Positions 32,933 to 41,647 of a stretch of 64,000 nt of DNA are shown here, piece after piece. Origin of the DNA: RPQJ01 sp963732415 (lineage in GTDB: Bacteria > Pseudomonadota > Gammaproteobacteria > Steroidobacterales > Steroidobacteraceae). The notes under the pieces are model-generated. The model had not been told where the DNA came from, did no database searches, and worked only from the letters and a program-made list of their open reading frames with translations. The DNA lies in contig CAVSZK010000019.1 in NCBI GenBank assembly GCA_963732415.1, forward strand, positions 434,001 through 498,000, in the 5' to 3' direction. The number at the start of each line of letters is the position of its first letter. Positions within the stretch are counted from its first letter, which is position 1. The position numbers were made by a program, and so were the translations under genes.

Positions 32933-34522
32933 ATGACCGCCAAGCCCCGCGACCCGAACCGCGTCATCATTTTCGACACCACGCTGCGTGATGGCGAGCA
33001 GTCTCCCGGCTGCAGCATGACGCAGCCTGAGAAGCTGCGGGTCGCGCGCGCGCTGGCGGAACTTGGGGTGGACGTCATCGAGGCGGGGTTCCCGGCGGCT
33101 TCGCGTGGCGACTGGGAAGCCGTGCGGGAAATCTCGCGCACCGTGCGCGGGCCGGTCATTGCCGGCCTGGCACGCTGCAACCGCGAGGACATCGACAAGG
33201 CGTGGAGCGCGGTCCGGGAGGCCGCGCACCCGCGACTGCACGTGTTCCTCGCCACCAGCGCGATCCATCGCGAGCACAAGCTCAACATGGCGAAGGAACA
33301 GATCATCCACACGGCCGTGGAAGGCGTGAAATACGCACGCAGCCTGTGCGAGGACGTGGAGTTCTCGCCCGAGGATGCGTCGCGCACCGAGCTCGAGTTC
33401 CTGCGTGAAGTCGTCGAGGCGGCGATCGACGCGGGCGCCACTACGATCAACGTGCCCGACACCGTCGGTTACACGGTGCCCGAGGAGTTCCACGAGGTAT
33501 TCGACTACCTGCTCAAGAACGTGCGCGGCGCCGAACGCGCGACCTTCAGCGTGCACTGTCACAACGATCTCGGCATGGCGGTCGCCAACAGCCTCGCCGC
33601 GGTCCGGGCAGGGGCACGACAGGTCGAGTGCACGATCAACGGCATCGGTGAGCGGGCGGGGAATGCCTCGCTCGAGGAACTGGTGATGGCGATCAAGACG
33701 CGCGAGGCGCTGCTCGGGGTGCACACCGGCATCGACTCCCGCCGCCTGTTCCCCACCAGCCGCCTTCTGTCGAGCATCACCGGCATGGCTATCCCCCGCA
33801 ACAAGGCGGTGGTCGGCGAGAACGCGTTCGCCCACGAGTCCGGCATCCACCAGCACGGGATGCTGAAGCACCACTCGACCTACGAGATCATGCGCCCCGA
33901 GGACGTCGGACTCTCGCGCTCGCACCTGGTGCTCGGCAAGCACAGTGGCCGCGCCGCGCTGCGCGACCGGATCAAGGAACTCGGCTTCGAACTCTCCGAC
34001 GCGGAGCTCGCCCGGGTGTTCGAGGACTTCAAGGCCCTCGCGGACAAGAAGAAGGAACTGTTCGACGGCGATCTCGAGGCGCTGGTATTCAAGGCCGAGT
34101 TCACGGAGAGCGGTCCCTGGCATCTCGAGAGCCTGCACGCCGTCAGCGATACCGCTGGCGCCGCCATGGCACGCGTCGGGCTGCGGCACGGCGACGGCCG
34201 GATGCTGTCGCAGGAGTCCGGCGGCGACGGCCCGGTCGACGCGGCATTCAAGGCCATAGAGGCTGCGACCGGCGTGACCGTGACGCTGCGCAAGTTCGAG
34301 GTGCACAGCGTGTCGATGGGCGAGGATGCGCAGGGCGAGGCCGTGGTGACCGTGGAGCACAACGGGCGCTCGTATCGCGGCTCCAGCGTCACCACCGACA
34401 TCGTCGAGTCCGGCGTGCGCGCCTTCCTCGAGGTGGTCAACCGCATCGAGTCCACGCGCGCGTCCGCCGCGCGGATCGAGGAACGCAACGCCGAGGCGGT
34501 GGAAACCGCTCCGGCCCCCTGA
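32933..34522 (+). CDS. leuA: 2-isopropylmalate synthase
   Basis: This 529-residue enzyme condenses 2-ketoisovalerate with acetyl-CoA, the first committed step of leucine synthesis. The catalytic TIM barrel starts with 'DTTLRDGEQSPGCSM' (metal-binding Asp), has the metal ligands HCHND near residue 205 and 'GIGERAGNASLEE'. The C-terminal 120 residues form the allosteric domain that senses leucine. The ATG at 32933 follows AAGGAG. It lies 11 bases after ilvC. Confidence 0.97.
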   Translation: MTAKPRDPNRVIIFDTTLRDGEQSPGCSMTQPEKLRVARALAELGVDVIEAGFPAASRGDWEAVREISRTVRGPVIAGLARCNREDIDKAWSAVREAAHPRLHVFLATSAIHREHKLNMAKEQIIHTAVEGVKYARSLCEDVEFSPEDASRTELEFLREVVEAAIDAGATTINVPDTVGYTVPEEFHEVFDYLLKNVRGAERATFSVHCHNDLGMAVANSLAAVRAGARQVECTINGIGERAGNASLEELVMAIKTREALLGVHTGIDSRRLFPTSRLLSSITGMAIPRNKAVVGENAFAHESGIHQHGMLKHHSTYEIMRPEDVGLSRSHLVLGKHSGRAALRDRIKELGFELSDAELARVFEDFKALADKKKELFDGDLEALVFKAEFTESGPWHLESLHAVSDTAGAAMARVGLRHGDGRMLSQESGGDGPVDAAFKAIEAATGVTVTLRKFEVHSVSMGEDAQGEAVVTVEHNGRSYRGSSVTTDIVESGVRAFLEVVNRIESTRASAARIEERNAEAVETAPAP

Positions 34523-34545
34523 TCGAACCGGCCATCGGAGCCACA

Positions 34546-35949
34546 ATGACTGCGAAGACCCTGTTCGAGAAGGTCTGGGAGCGGCACGAAGTCGTGCCGG
34601 AGACACCCGACACTCCCGCCGTGCTTTACATCGACCTGCACCTGACGCACGAAGTCACATCGCCACAGGCCTTCTCGGTGCTGCGCGACAGGGGCCTCAA
34701 GGTGCGGCGGCCGGATCGAACCCTCGTGACCATGGACCACTCGACGCCAACCGAGACCTCGCAGGTATTTGGCGGCGTGCCGATTGCGCTCGAGTCGGCG
34801 GCCAAGCAGGTTCGTCAGCTGGAAATCAACTGCGCCGAATTCGGGCTCGACCTGATCGGCCTGCGTGACGAGCGGCGCGGCATCGTGCACGTGATCGGCC
34901 CCGAGCTCGGCGCGACCCAGCCCGGCAAGACCATCGTCTGTGGCGACAGCCACACGAGCACGCACGGCGCTTTCGGCGCACTTGCGTTTGGAATAGGTAC
35001 GACGGAGGTTGGTTACGTGCTGGCGACGCAGTGCCTGTTGCAGCGCAAGCCGAAGACGCTGGCGATCGAGGTCGCCGGTCGGCTCGGCCCGGGCGTGACT
35101 GCCAAGGACCTGGTGCTGGCCATCATCGGCCAGATCGGCGTCAATGGGGGCACTGGCCACGTGATCGAGTTCCGCGGACCGGCCGTCGAAGCCATGTCGA
35201 TGGACGAGCGCATGACGGTCTGCAACATGTCCATTGAGGCCGGCGCACGCGCTGGAATGATCGCCCCGGACGAAACCACGTTCACGTACCTGGAGGGCCG
35301 TCCACGCGCCCCGCAGGGCGCTGCCTGGAAACGAGCGGTCGCGGACTGGCGCACGCTCGTGTCTGATCCCGGCGCGGTGTTCGACAAGACCGTGCACATC
35401 GATGCGGGGACAATCGAGCCCATGATCACCTATGGGACCAATCCCGGGATGGTGGTGCCGGTCTCGGGAGGAGTACCGGACAGGCCCGGCGATGCGGTGT
35501 TCGCCCGCGCGCTTTCCTACATGGGACTCCAACCGGGCCAATCGCTGCGCGACCGGTCGGTGCAGGTAGTGTTCATCGGCAGCTGCACCAACGCCAGGCT
35601 CTCGGACCTGGAGCTCGCGGCTCGCGTGTTCGCGGGACAAAAGCTTGCACCGGGCGTGAGGGCGCTGGTCGTCCCTGGATCACAGCAGATCAAGCGCCAG
35701 GCCGAGGCGATGGGGCTTGCTAAGATCTTCACTGATGCCGGCGCGGAGTGGCGCGAGTCGGGTTGCTCCATGTGCCTGGGAATGAACGGCGACACCGTCG
35801 ACGCTGGTCTTTACTGCGTAAGCACCAGCAACCGCAACTTCGAGGGACGCCAGGGCGCGGGGTCGCGCACCCTGCTCGCGAGCCCGGCGACCGCCGCGGC
35901 GTCCGCCATCCGCGGATGCGTCACCGACCCACGCGAGTTCATGCACTGA
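34546..35949 (+). CDS. leuC: 3-isopropylmalate dehydratase large subunit
   Basis: This is the 467-residue aconitase-family large subunit that isomerises 2- to 3-isopropylmalate with LeuD. The [4Fe-4S] ligands are the Cys in 'GSCTNARLSDL' and the CxxC in 'SGCSMCLGMN', and 'VCGDSHTSTHGAFGALAFGIG' (two adjoining blocks) forms part of the active site. The start ATG 34546 lies 23 bases after leuA, and leuD begins 6 bases after the stop. Confidence 0.97.
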   Translation: MTAKTLFEKVWERHEVVPETPDTPAVLYIDLHLTHEVTSPQAFSVLRDRGLKVRRPDRTLVTMDHSTPTETSQVFGGVPIALESAAKQVRQLEINCAEFGLDLIGLRDERRGIVHVIGPELGATQPGKTIVCGDSHTSTHGAFGALAFGIGTTEVGYVLATQCLLQRKPKTLAIEVAGRLGPGVTAKDLVLAIIGQIGVNGGTGHVIEFRGPAVEAMSMDERMTVCNMSIEAGARAGMIAPDETTFTYLEGRPRAPQGAAWKRAVADWRTLVSDPGAVFDKTVHIDAGTIEPMITYGTNPGMVVPVSGGVPDRPGDAVFARALSYMGLQPGQSLRDRSVQVVFIGSCTNARLSDLELAARVFAGQKLAPGVRALVVPGSQQIKRQAEAMGLAKIFTDAGAEWRESGCSMCLGMNGDTVDAGLYCVSTSNRNFEGRQGAGSRTLLASPATAAASAIRGCVTDPREFMH

Positions 35950-35955
35950 GGCCCC

Positions 35956-36531
35956 ATGCATCCGATCAAAGTCATCCGTTCGCGAACGGTGGTGATGCCG
36001 TCCACCAACATCGACACGGACCAGATCATCCCGGCCCGCTTCCTGACCACGACCACCCGCGAGGGGCTCGGCGCCGCGTTGTTTGCCGACCTGCGCAATG
36101 GACCCGACGGCGCGCCGCGCCCCGATTTCGTTCTGAACCGCCCGGAGTCACGCGATTGCCGGGTGCTCGTGGCCGGACGCAACATCGGCTGCGGATCCTC
36201 CCGCGAACACGCGCCGTGGGCCCTGCTCGACTACGGGTTCCAGGCGGTCATCAGCACCGAAATCGCCGACATCTTTCGCAGCAACAGCCTGAAGAACGGC
36301 CTGCTGCCCATCGTAGTGGACGAAGCCACACACCAGTGGCTGCTGGACAATCCGGGAGCTTCGGTCGAGATCGACCTGCCGGCCTCGGTGCTGCGCCTTC
36401 CGGACGGCCGGGAAGTCGCTTTTCCAGTGGAGCCATTCGCCCGTTACTGCCTTATGAACGGCGTCGATGAACTGGGCTACCTGCTGGGCCAGGCCAGCGC
36501 CATTGCAGCCTACGAGAGCCGGCGCGCATGA
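35956..36531 (+). CDS. leuD: 3-isopropylmalate dehydratase small subunit
   Basis: This is the 191-residue swivelling-domain subunit of isopropylmalate isomerase. The N-terminus carries 'MPSTNIDTDQIIPARFL', and the substrate loop 'AGRNIGCGSSREHAPWAL' is typical. Its stop overlaps the leuB start by four bases (ATGA), giving translational coupling. Confidence 0.97.
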   Translation: MHPIKVIRSRTVVMPSTNIDTDQIIPARFLTTTTREGLGAALFADLRNGPDGAPRPDFVLNRPESRDCRVLVAGRNIGCGSSREHAPWALLDYGFQAVISTEIADIFRSNSLKNGLLPIVVDEATHQWLLDNPGASVEIDLPASVLRLPDGREVAFPVEPFARYCLMNGVDELGYLLGQASAIAAYESRRA

Positions 36532-37598
36532 AGGCGCGGATCACGGTACTTGGCGGCGACGGCATCGGTCCGGAAGTGACTGCGGCAGCCGTGCGGGTGC
36601 TCGAAACGGTGGCCGGTGCCTTCGGTCACGAGTTCGAGTTTTCCGAGGCGCTGATCGGCGGCGCCGCCATCGACGCGAGCGGCTCGCCGCTGCCGCCGCG
36701 CACTGTTGATGCGTGTCGCAGCTGCGATGCGGTGCTGCTCGGCGCCGTGGGCGGACCCAAGTGGTCGGACCCCTCGGCTCGGGTCCGGCCCGAGCAGGGC
36801 CTGCTGGAACTGCGGCGAACACTGGGGCTCTTCGCCAACCTTCGCCCGGTCAGGACGATGGACTGCGTCCTCGACGCCTCGCCACTGAAGGCGGAAGTTG
36901 TCGCGGGCGTCGACATCATGGTCGTGCGCGAACTCACCGGCGGGATTTACTTCGGCCGCAAGAGCCGCACCGCCCTGGAAGCCGAGGACGTCTGTTCCTA
37001 TTCCGCGCATGAGATCGAGCGCGTGACCCGCACTGCCGGCCGCCTGGCCATGCAGCGCAAGCGCCACATCGTCTCGGTGGACAAGGCAAACGTGCTGGAG
37101 ACCTCGCGACTGTGGCGCTCGGTTGCTGAGCGCGTGATCTCAGGGGAATTTCCGGAAGTCTCGCTCGAGCACATGCTGGTCGATGCCGCGGCGATGCACC
37201 TGTTGCGTCGGCCGACTGCGTTCGACGTGCTGCTGACCGAGAACATGTTCGGTGACATCCTCACGGACGAGGCCTCGATGCTGGCCGGATCGCTTGGCCT
37301 GCTTCCATCCGCCTCGCTCGGGGAAGGAACCGTCGGCCTCTACGAGCCGATACACGGATCGGCGCCGGACATCGCAGGTCGCGGCATCGCAAACCCCTGC
37401 GGCACGATCCTGAGCAGCGCGATGCTGCTGCGTCACTCGCTTGGTCTCGAACGTGAGGCGGCGGCGGTAGAGGCTGCGGTCGAGTCGGCCCTGTCCTCGG
37501 GCCTGCGGACCGCCGACATCGCCCCGAAGGGGCAGGCCCCAATCGGCACCGAAGCGGCCGCCGAAGCAATAATTGAGCGAATTTTGAAGGTTCAGTAA
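36528..37598 (+). CDS. leuB: 3-isopropylmalate dehydrogenase
   Basis: This 356-residue NAD-dependent enzyme oxidises and decarboxylates 3-isopropylmalate to 2-ketoisocaproate. Landmarks are 'LGGDGIGPEVTAAAV' at the start, 'GPKWSDPSARVRPEQGLLEL' in the substrate region, 'ELTGGIYFG' and the NAD loop 'EPIHGSAPDIAGRGIANP'. The ATG overlaps the leuD stop. It is the last gene of the operon; a strong terminator lies about 240 bases further on. Confidence 0.97.
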   Translation: MKARITVLGGDGIGPEVTAAAVRVLETVAGAFGHEFEFSEALIGGAAIDASGSPLPPRTVDACRSCDAVLLGAVGGPKWSDPSARVRPEQGLLELRRTLGLFANLRPVRTMDCVLDASPLKAEVVAGVDIMVVRELTGGIYFGRKSRTALEAEDVCSYSAHEIERVTRTAGRLAMQRKRHIVSVDKANVLETSRLWRSVAERVISGEFPEVSLEHMLVDAAAMHLLRRPTAFDVLLTENMFGDILTDEASMLAGSLGLLPSASLGEGTVGLYEPIHGSAPDIAGRGIANPCGTILSSAMLLRHSLGLEREAAAVEAAVESALSSGLRTADIAPKGQAPIGTEAAAEAIIERILKVQ

Positions 37599-37835
37599 CC
37601 TGATTAAAAACAGCTAGTTACAAGATTATTAACAGAAGATGGATAAAGATTCCGACTCTTCGCGACGCTGACCGGAAAACCATGTGCAAGCCCCGGAAAA
37701 CCGGAGCTATACTGCGCGTCCGCAGACGGCTCCGACCGACCGCACCGGCGGGCAGAGTCGCCAGAACATCGATCGTGTAGGACTTGAGTCGGGTTAGTCA
37801 TTGCCTCAAGGAATGAGGCGCTCTTGTCCTGTCGC
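37599..37835 (+). other. Long 3' region after leuB; possible small RNA
   Basis: This gap between convergent genes opens with an AT-rich patch (about 37603-37650) and holds no credible protein. A TATACT at 37708-37713 could be a -10, without a good -35. Hairpins follow: CCGG-AAAA-CCGG (37693-37704) and GCCTCA-AGGAA-TGAGGC (37803-37819), the latter showing GGA in its loop. The strong terminator at 37836 ends the region. A short RNA of about 150 bases ending there is possible, but the stretch may simply be the leuB 3' UTR. Confidence 0.3.
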
Positions 37836-37869
37836 GAAAGGCCGGCATCACTGCCGGCCTTTCTTTTTT
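37836..37869 (+). terminator. Intrinsic terminator downstream of leuB
   Basis: An 11-bp perfect stem GAAAGGCCGGC (37836-37846) pairs with 37853-37863 around ATCACT, followed by six T. It ends rightward transcription from the ilvC-leu operon or from an RNA within the gap. On the minus strand the stem is followed by CGCGACA, so it should terminate metB transcription less well. Confidence 0.92.
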
Positions 37870-37898
37870 CTGGGCATCGCCGGGATTGCCGGCGGCTT

Positions 37899-39065
37899 TC
37901 AACCCACGCGGCCCGCAGCCTCCAGTCCTCGCTCGAGGTCCGCAACCAGGTCCGCACCCTCCTCGATACCGATCGACAACCGAAGCAAGGTCTCTGAGAT
38001 ACCGGCACGTTCGCGCGCCGCGGCATCCATTGCCGCGTGCGTCATGCTGGCCGGGTGCGCGATCAGGCTTTCCACTCCACCCAGCGACTCGGCGAGCGAG
38101 AACAGCTCGAGCGAGCCAAGCAATGCCTTGACGTTCTCGACCGTGCCCTTCAGCTCGAAGCTGGCCATCGCGCCGTAGCCACTCTGCTGGGCGCTGGCGA
38201 TTGCGTGGCCCGGATGCGACTTGAGCCCCGGGTAATAGACCTTCGAAACCGACGGATGGCGAGCCAGCAGCGCCACCACCTGTGCGGTGTTCTCCCCGTG
38301 GGCGCGCATGCGGGCGTGCAGCGTGCGCATGCCGCGCAGCGTCAGGTAGCTGTCGAACGGAGCGCCGGTCACTCCGGTGCAGTTGGCCCACCAGGCGAGC
38401 TGGTCATGAAGCTCTCGCTTCGCCGCGACGACGGCGCCGCCGACCACATCGCTGTGGCCATTCAGGTACTTGGTGGTCGAGTGCACGACCGCGTCGGCGC
38501 CGAGCGCGATCGGCCTCTGCCACACCGGGGAAAGAAACGTGTTGTCGGCGACTACCAGTGCCCCAGCTTCGTGCGCCGCCGCGGCAACCGCAGCGAGATC
38601 CACGATCCTGAGCAGCGGATTGCTCGGCGTCTCGATCCAGACAAGTGCCGGCCCGGATGCCAGCGCTGCCTGCAGCGTGCCCTGGTCCTGGAAGTCGACG
38701 AACCGCACATCCAGCGAACCGCGCTGGCCGAGCGCATTGAAGAGCCGGTAGGTGCCGCCATAGCAGTCGTGCGGAACTACCACGATCTGGCCGGGCCTGA
38801 AGAGCTGCGTGACCAGCGAGACCGCAGCCATGCCAGATGAGGTGACAACTGCGCCCGCGCCTCCTTCCAGCTCCGCAAGCGCGCCCGCGAGCGCGTCGCG
38901 CGTAGGGTTGCCGGATCGCGAGTAGTCGTACGCTCGTTTCTCACCGTAGCCTGCAAACGCGAACGTCGAGGTCAGGTGGATCGGCGGCACCACGGCCCCG
39001 AACTGCGTGTCGGTTTCCAGCGCCGCACGCACGGTGCGGGTCTTCTGCGTCGTTTCGTTGCTCAT
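37899..39065 (-). CDS. metB: Cystathionine gamma-synthase / O-acylhomoserine sulfhydrylase-type PLP enzyme
   Basis: This is a 388-residue Cys/Met-metabolism PLP enzyme. The cofactor lysine is in 'HSTTKYLNGHSDVVGG' near residue 198; 'YDYSRSGNPTRDALAGAL' and 'VTSSGMAAVSLVTQL' are typical active-site segments. It is expected to join cysteine to an O-acylhomoserine to make cystathionine. A sulfhydrylase or lyase activity cannot be ruled out from sequence. It begins two bases after the metX stop and would share the SAM riboswitch. Confidence 0.93.
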   Translation of the reverse strand: MSNETTQKTRTVRAALETDTQFGAVVPPIHLTSTFAFAGYGEKRAYDYSRSGNPTRDALAGALAELEGGAGAVVTSSGMAAVSLVTQLFRPGQIVVVPHDCYGGTYRLFNALGQRGSLDVRFVDFQDQGTLQAALASGPALVWIETPSNPLLRIVDLAAVAAAAHEAGALVVADNTFLSPVWQRPIALGADAVVHSTTKYLNGHSDVVGGAVVAAKRELHDQLAWWANCTGVTGAPFDSYLTLRGMRTLHARMRAHGENTAQVVALLARHPSVSKVYYPGLKSHPGHAIASAQQSGYGAMASFELKGTVENVKALLGSLELFSLAESLGGVESLIAHPASMTHAAMDAAARERAGISETLLRLSIGIEEGADLVADLERGLEAAGRVG

Positions 39066-39067
39066 GT

Positions 39068-40096
39068 TCAGTCCAGCGCTTGCGCGAAAACGTCGCGAAG
39101 CACTTCGGTCTCCTTCAGGAATGCGTCGTGGCCATAAAGCGAACTGATCTCCACCAGCCGGCAGTTGCCGGCGAGCCGGTCGCGCAGTTCGCGCATGTCG
39201 GAAAGCGGCACCAGCTGGTCCTCCACCACTGCGACCATCGTCACAGGCACGTGGATCCTCGTTGGATCTACGCGGTGCAGGTCGATCGACTCGGACAGGC
39301 AGACGAAGGCCTCGGGCCGATACTGCGCCGCGTAAGCCTCACCGCGCGCGAACAGGTATGACTCCACCGGAAAACGGAAGCCCTCGGTCGTCTGCACGGC
39401 AGGACCAGAGAAGCGGTCCTCGAATTCACGCGCCGAACGATAGGTCGCCATCGCCAGGGCGCGCGCAAATGCCAGGCCGCGCGACCCCTCGCCGTGGCCT
39501 AGGGCGTAGCGCACGAATGCGCGCTGGACGCTGCGCCACGCCGTCGACATCGGGTGCGTCCGGTGCGCCGCACTGATAACGACCGCATGCCGCAGTCGTG
39601 CAGGGTTCCGTTCTGCGAGCGCCAGCGCCACCATTCCGCCGTAGGAGGCGCCGACGCAGCCGTGCAACTGGTCGATGCACAGGTGTTCCATCAAGCGCAC
39701 GATCACGTCCGCCTGGTCGTATGCGCTCACGGTCGGAAACGTCTCCCCGGCGCGCGGACCCGAGGTCGAATGACTGCCGCCCAGGAAATCGATGCCGAGC
39801 ACCCGGTACCGGTCGCTGTCCAGCGCCCGGCCCGGACCTATACTTTCTTCCCACCAGCCGCCCGGCTCGCCCGGCAGGCTGAACACCTGCCGACCAGCCG
39901 AGATGCCGCCGAGGACCGCGACCACCGGGGCCCCAGACCGCCCTGCCAGGCGATAGGCCACGTCAACCAACGCCAGGCTGCCGCCGAAATGGAGTGGGAA
40001 CGCGCTCGCGAGCCGATGCACGCCTGTCGCGCACTCGTACCCATCGGGCACGCTCGCGACGGCAGAAGTCGGATCGGCTACGGCACTCGGCGGCAT
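39068..40096 (-). CDS. metX: Homoserine O-acyltransferase, MetX type
   Basis: This 342-residue alpha/beta-hydrolase-fold acyltransferase starts methionine synthesis by acylating homoserine. The nucleophile Ser151 is in 'GASYGGMVALALAERNP'; the Asp lies in 'VVEDQLVPLSDM' and the His in 'SLYGHDAFLKE'. In related gammaproteobacteria MetX-like enzymes often use succinyl-CoA rather than acetyl-CoA; the sequence alone does not settle this. Two starts are possible: the ATG at 40096, used here, and a TTG at 40114 that sits 7 bases from a GGAG held in a hairpin. It is the first gene after the SAM riboswitch. Confidence 0.92.
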   Translation of the reverse strand: MPPSAVADPTSAVASVPDGYECATGVHRLASAFPLHFGGSLALVDVAYRLAGRSGAPVVAVLGGISAGRQVFSLPGEPGGWWEESIGPGRALDSDRYRVLGIDFLGGSHSTSGPRAGETFPTVSAYDQADVIVRLMEHLCIDQLHGCVGASYGGMVALALAERNPARLRHAVVISAAHRTHPMSTAWRSVQRAFVRYALGHGEGSRGLAFARALAMATYRSAREFEDRFSGPAVQTTEGFRFPVESYLFARGEAYAAQYRPEAFVCLSESIDLHRVDPTRIHVPVTMVAVVEDQLVPLSDMRELRDRLAGNCRLVEISSLYGHDAFLKETEVLRDVFAQALD

Positions 40097-40119
40097 ATCG
40101 CGGACGCACTCCAACGGAC

Positions 40120-40133
40120 GACTCCAGAGAGTC
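40120..40133 (-). promoter_or_regulatory. Hairpin covering the metX ribosome-binding site
   Basis: On the minus strand a GACTC-TCTG-GAGTC hairpin encloses the GGAG that precedes the metX start region. It lies about 90 bases after the riboswitch core, so it could be the expression platform, hiding the ribosome-binding site when SAM is bound. This is inferred from position; no U-run terminator is seen in the leader. Confidence 0.45.
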
Positions 40134-40222
40134 CTTCAGGTCAGCTTACGAGTCTTCGCGTGGAGCACGATGGTCACCACAACCGACACGCCCCAGGGTG
40201 AACCAGGACGGCATCGTGGCAA

Positions 40223-40332
40223 CTCATCTGTCGGTGGACCGTGTCCCCGTGGAGTTGGCACCTTTTCGGGCAATCTGGACCCGACGGTTGCCCCGGCTTC
40301 AAAGGGCCATTCCCTCAGCCGGTCTCGATGAG
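40223..40332 (-). promoter_or_regulatory. SAM-I (S-box) riboswitch upstream of metX-metB
   Basis: The minus-strand RNA has the S-box core in order: P1 5' arm CTCATC, GAGGGAATGGCCC, TTTGAAGCCGGGGCAACC, then GGTGCCAACTCC, and finally AGATGAG, whose GATGAG closes P1 (40223-40228 with 40327-40332). These blocks match the SAM-I consensus in sequence and spacing over about 110 bases. Binding of S-adenosylmethionine should reduce expression of metX and metB. The core starts about one base after the predicted transcription start. Confidence 0.9.
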
Positions 40333-40339
40333 CGCGCGA

Positions 40340-40369
40340 AGTGTAGGTGGCGCCGGCGCGGAGCGTCAA
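40340..40369 (-). promoter_or_regulatory. Promoter of the metX-metB operon
   Basis: On the minus strand TTGACG (40364-40369) and TACACT (40340-40345) are 18 bases apart. The predicted start near 40333 falls right at the first pairing bases of the riboswitch, which supports the call. Confidence 0.75.
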
Positions 40370-40403
40370 GATGAGGGGCTTGCCCCGGTCCGGCGCATGT
40401 ATT

Positions 40404-40427
40404 AATGTAGTAACACATTATTACATT
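40404..40427. promoter_or_regulatory. Palindromic operator in front of the TrpR-like gene and his operon
   Basis: Two 10-base arms, AATGTAGTAA (40404-40413) and TTATTACATT (40418-40427), are inverted repeats with one mismatch and a CACA centre. The site is strikingly AT-rich against the local GC content and ends 10 bases before the ATG of the TrpR-related gene. It overlaps a TATTAA that could be the -10 of that gene. It is the expected place for autoregulation of the regulator and the his operon. Confidence 0.65.
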
Positions 40428-40437
40428 GGACCGTCCC

Positions 40438-40746
40438 ATGAAGAACCACCGCGGCATCACCCAGCGGCAGGAAGCGGCCGCAGAGCGCTCGCTGTACCAG
40501 GCCGTGCTCACTCTTCGCACGGTCGAGGAGTCCCGGGACTTCTTCCGTGACTTGTGCACCCCGGCTGAACTACAGGCCCTGACGGACCGATGGAACGTCG
40601 TCGGCCTTCTGCAGCAGGGCATCCCCTATCGCGAGATCCAGCGTGTGAGCGGTGTCAGCGTCACGACCATCGGGCGGGTCGCGCGCTTCCTGGGCGACGG
40701 TAACGGCGGCTACGCGCTCGCCGCACGCCGGCTGTCGGAGCGCTGA
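40438..40746 (+). CDS. YerC/YecD-family TrpR-related DNA-binding protein (likely his operon regulator)
   Basis: This 102-residue TrpR-fold protein has helices 'QAVLTLRTVEESRDFFRDLC' and 'TPAELQALTDRWNVVGLLQQ', and then a helix-turn-helix 'PYREIQRVSGVSVTTIGRVA'. In related bacteria this family sits just upstream of hisG and is regarded as a histidine-responsive repressor (HisR). Here its stop is one base before the hisG start, and a palindrome lies in front of it, which fits autoregulated control of the whole operon. The ligand is inferred. A TTG at 40426 would add four residues. Confidence 0.85.
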   Translation: MKNHRGITQRQEAAAERSLYQAVLTLRTVEESRDFFRDLCTPAELQALTDRWNVVGLLQQGIPYREIQRVSGVSVTTIGRVARFLGDGNGGYALAARRLSER

Positions 40747-40747
40747 G

Positions 40748-41647
40748 GTGGAACGCAGCCAGCGCCTGCGCATTGCCATCCAGAAATCGGGGCGGCTGAC
40801 CGAAAATTCCCTGGACCTGCTCGAACGTTGCGGACTCAAGTACAGCCGCGGCAAGGACCAGCTGATGTGCTACGGGGAGAACATGCCGCTCGACGTGCTG
40901 TTCGTCCGCGATGATGACATCCCGGACCTCGTGCAGGAGGACGTCTGCGACCTCGGCATCGTCGGAATCAACGTCATCGACGAGAAGCGCCTCTCCATGT
41001 CGGCGCGCGGTGCCGAGCCCCGCTTCGAACTCGTCCAGCGAATGGACTTCGGCCGTTGCCGGCTGTCAATTGCGGTGCCGGACGATTATCCGTACCAGGG
41101 CCTGCAGAGCATCGCCGGTCGGCGCATCGCCACCACCTATCCCAACACCCTCGCGCGCTTCCTGCGCGAGAATTCCCTCGAGGCCGAGATCGTGACCCTG
41201 TCCGGGGCAGTCGAAATCGCACCGCGCCTCGGCCGGGCCGACCTTATCTGCGACCTGGTGTCGACCGGGTCTACGCTCTCGGCCAACCACTTGAGGGAAG
41301 TCACGACCGTGCTTGAGAGCGAAGCTGCGCTGATTCGCACTCCCGTGCCGCTGGCCGATGAAAAGGCCGACTGGGTCCGCCGGCTGTTGCTGCGCATCGA
41401 CGGCGTGCAGCAGGTTCGCGAAAGCAAGTACATCATGCTTCACGCGCCCAGGAGCGCGCTTGCCGAGATAAAGAAGCTGCTGCCAGGCAGCGAATCCCCG
41501 ACTGTCATCCCGCTCGAAGGACCGGGCAACAAGGTCGCGGTGCACGCCGTCTGCCGGGAGAACGTATTCTGGGAGACCCTCGAAAGCCTCAAGGCGGCTG
41601 GAGCCAGTGCCGTGCTGGTCCTGCCTGTGGAGAAGATGCTGGCATGA
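40748..41647 (+). CDS. hisG: ATP phosphoribosyltransferase, long (HisG-L) form
   Basis: This 299-residue enzyme catalyses the first step of histidine synthesis, joining ATP and PRPP. It begins 'LRIAIQKSGRLTENSLDLL'. The PRPP-binding loop is 'ADLICDLVSTGSTLSANHL' near residue 165, and the last 80 residues form the regulatory domain that binds histidine, so feedback inhibition without HisZ is expected. The GTG start at 40748 has GGAG six bases upstream. Confidence 0.96.
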   Translation: MERSQRLRIAIQKSGRLTENSLDLLERCGLKYSRGKDQLMCYGENMPLDVLFVRDDDIPDLVQEDVCDLGIVGINVIDEKRLSMSARGAEPRFELVQRMDFGRCRLSIAVPDDYPYQGLQSIAGRRIATTYPNTLARFLRENSLEAEIVTLSGAVEIAPRLGRADLICDLVSTGSTLSANHLREVTTVLESEAALIRTPVPLADEKADWVRRLLLRIDGVQQVRESKYIMLHAPRSALAEIKKLLPGSESPTVIPLEGPGNKVAVHAVCRENVFWETLESLKAAGASAVLVLPVEKMLA

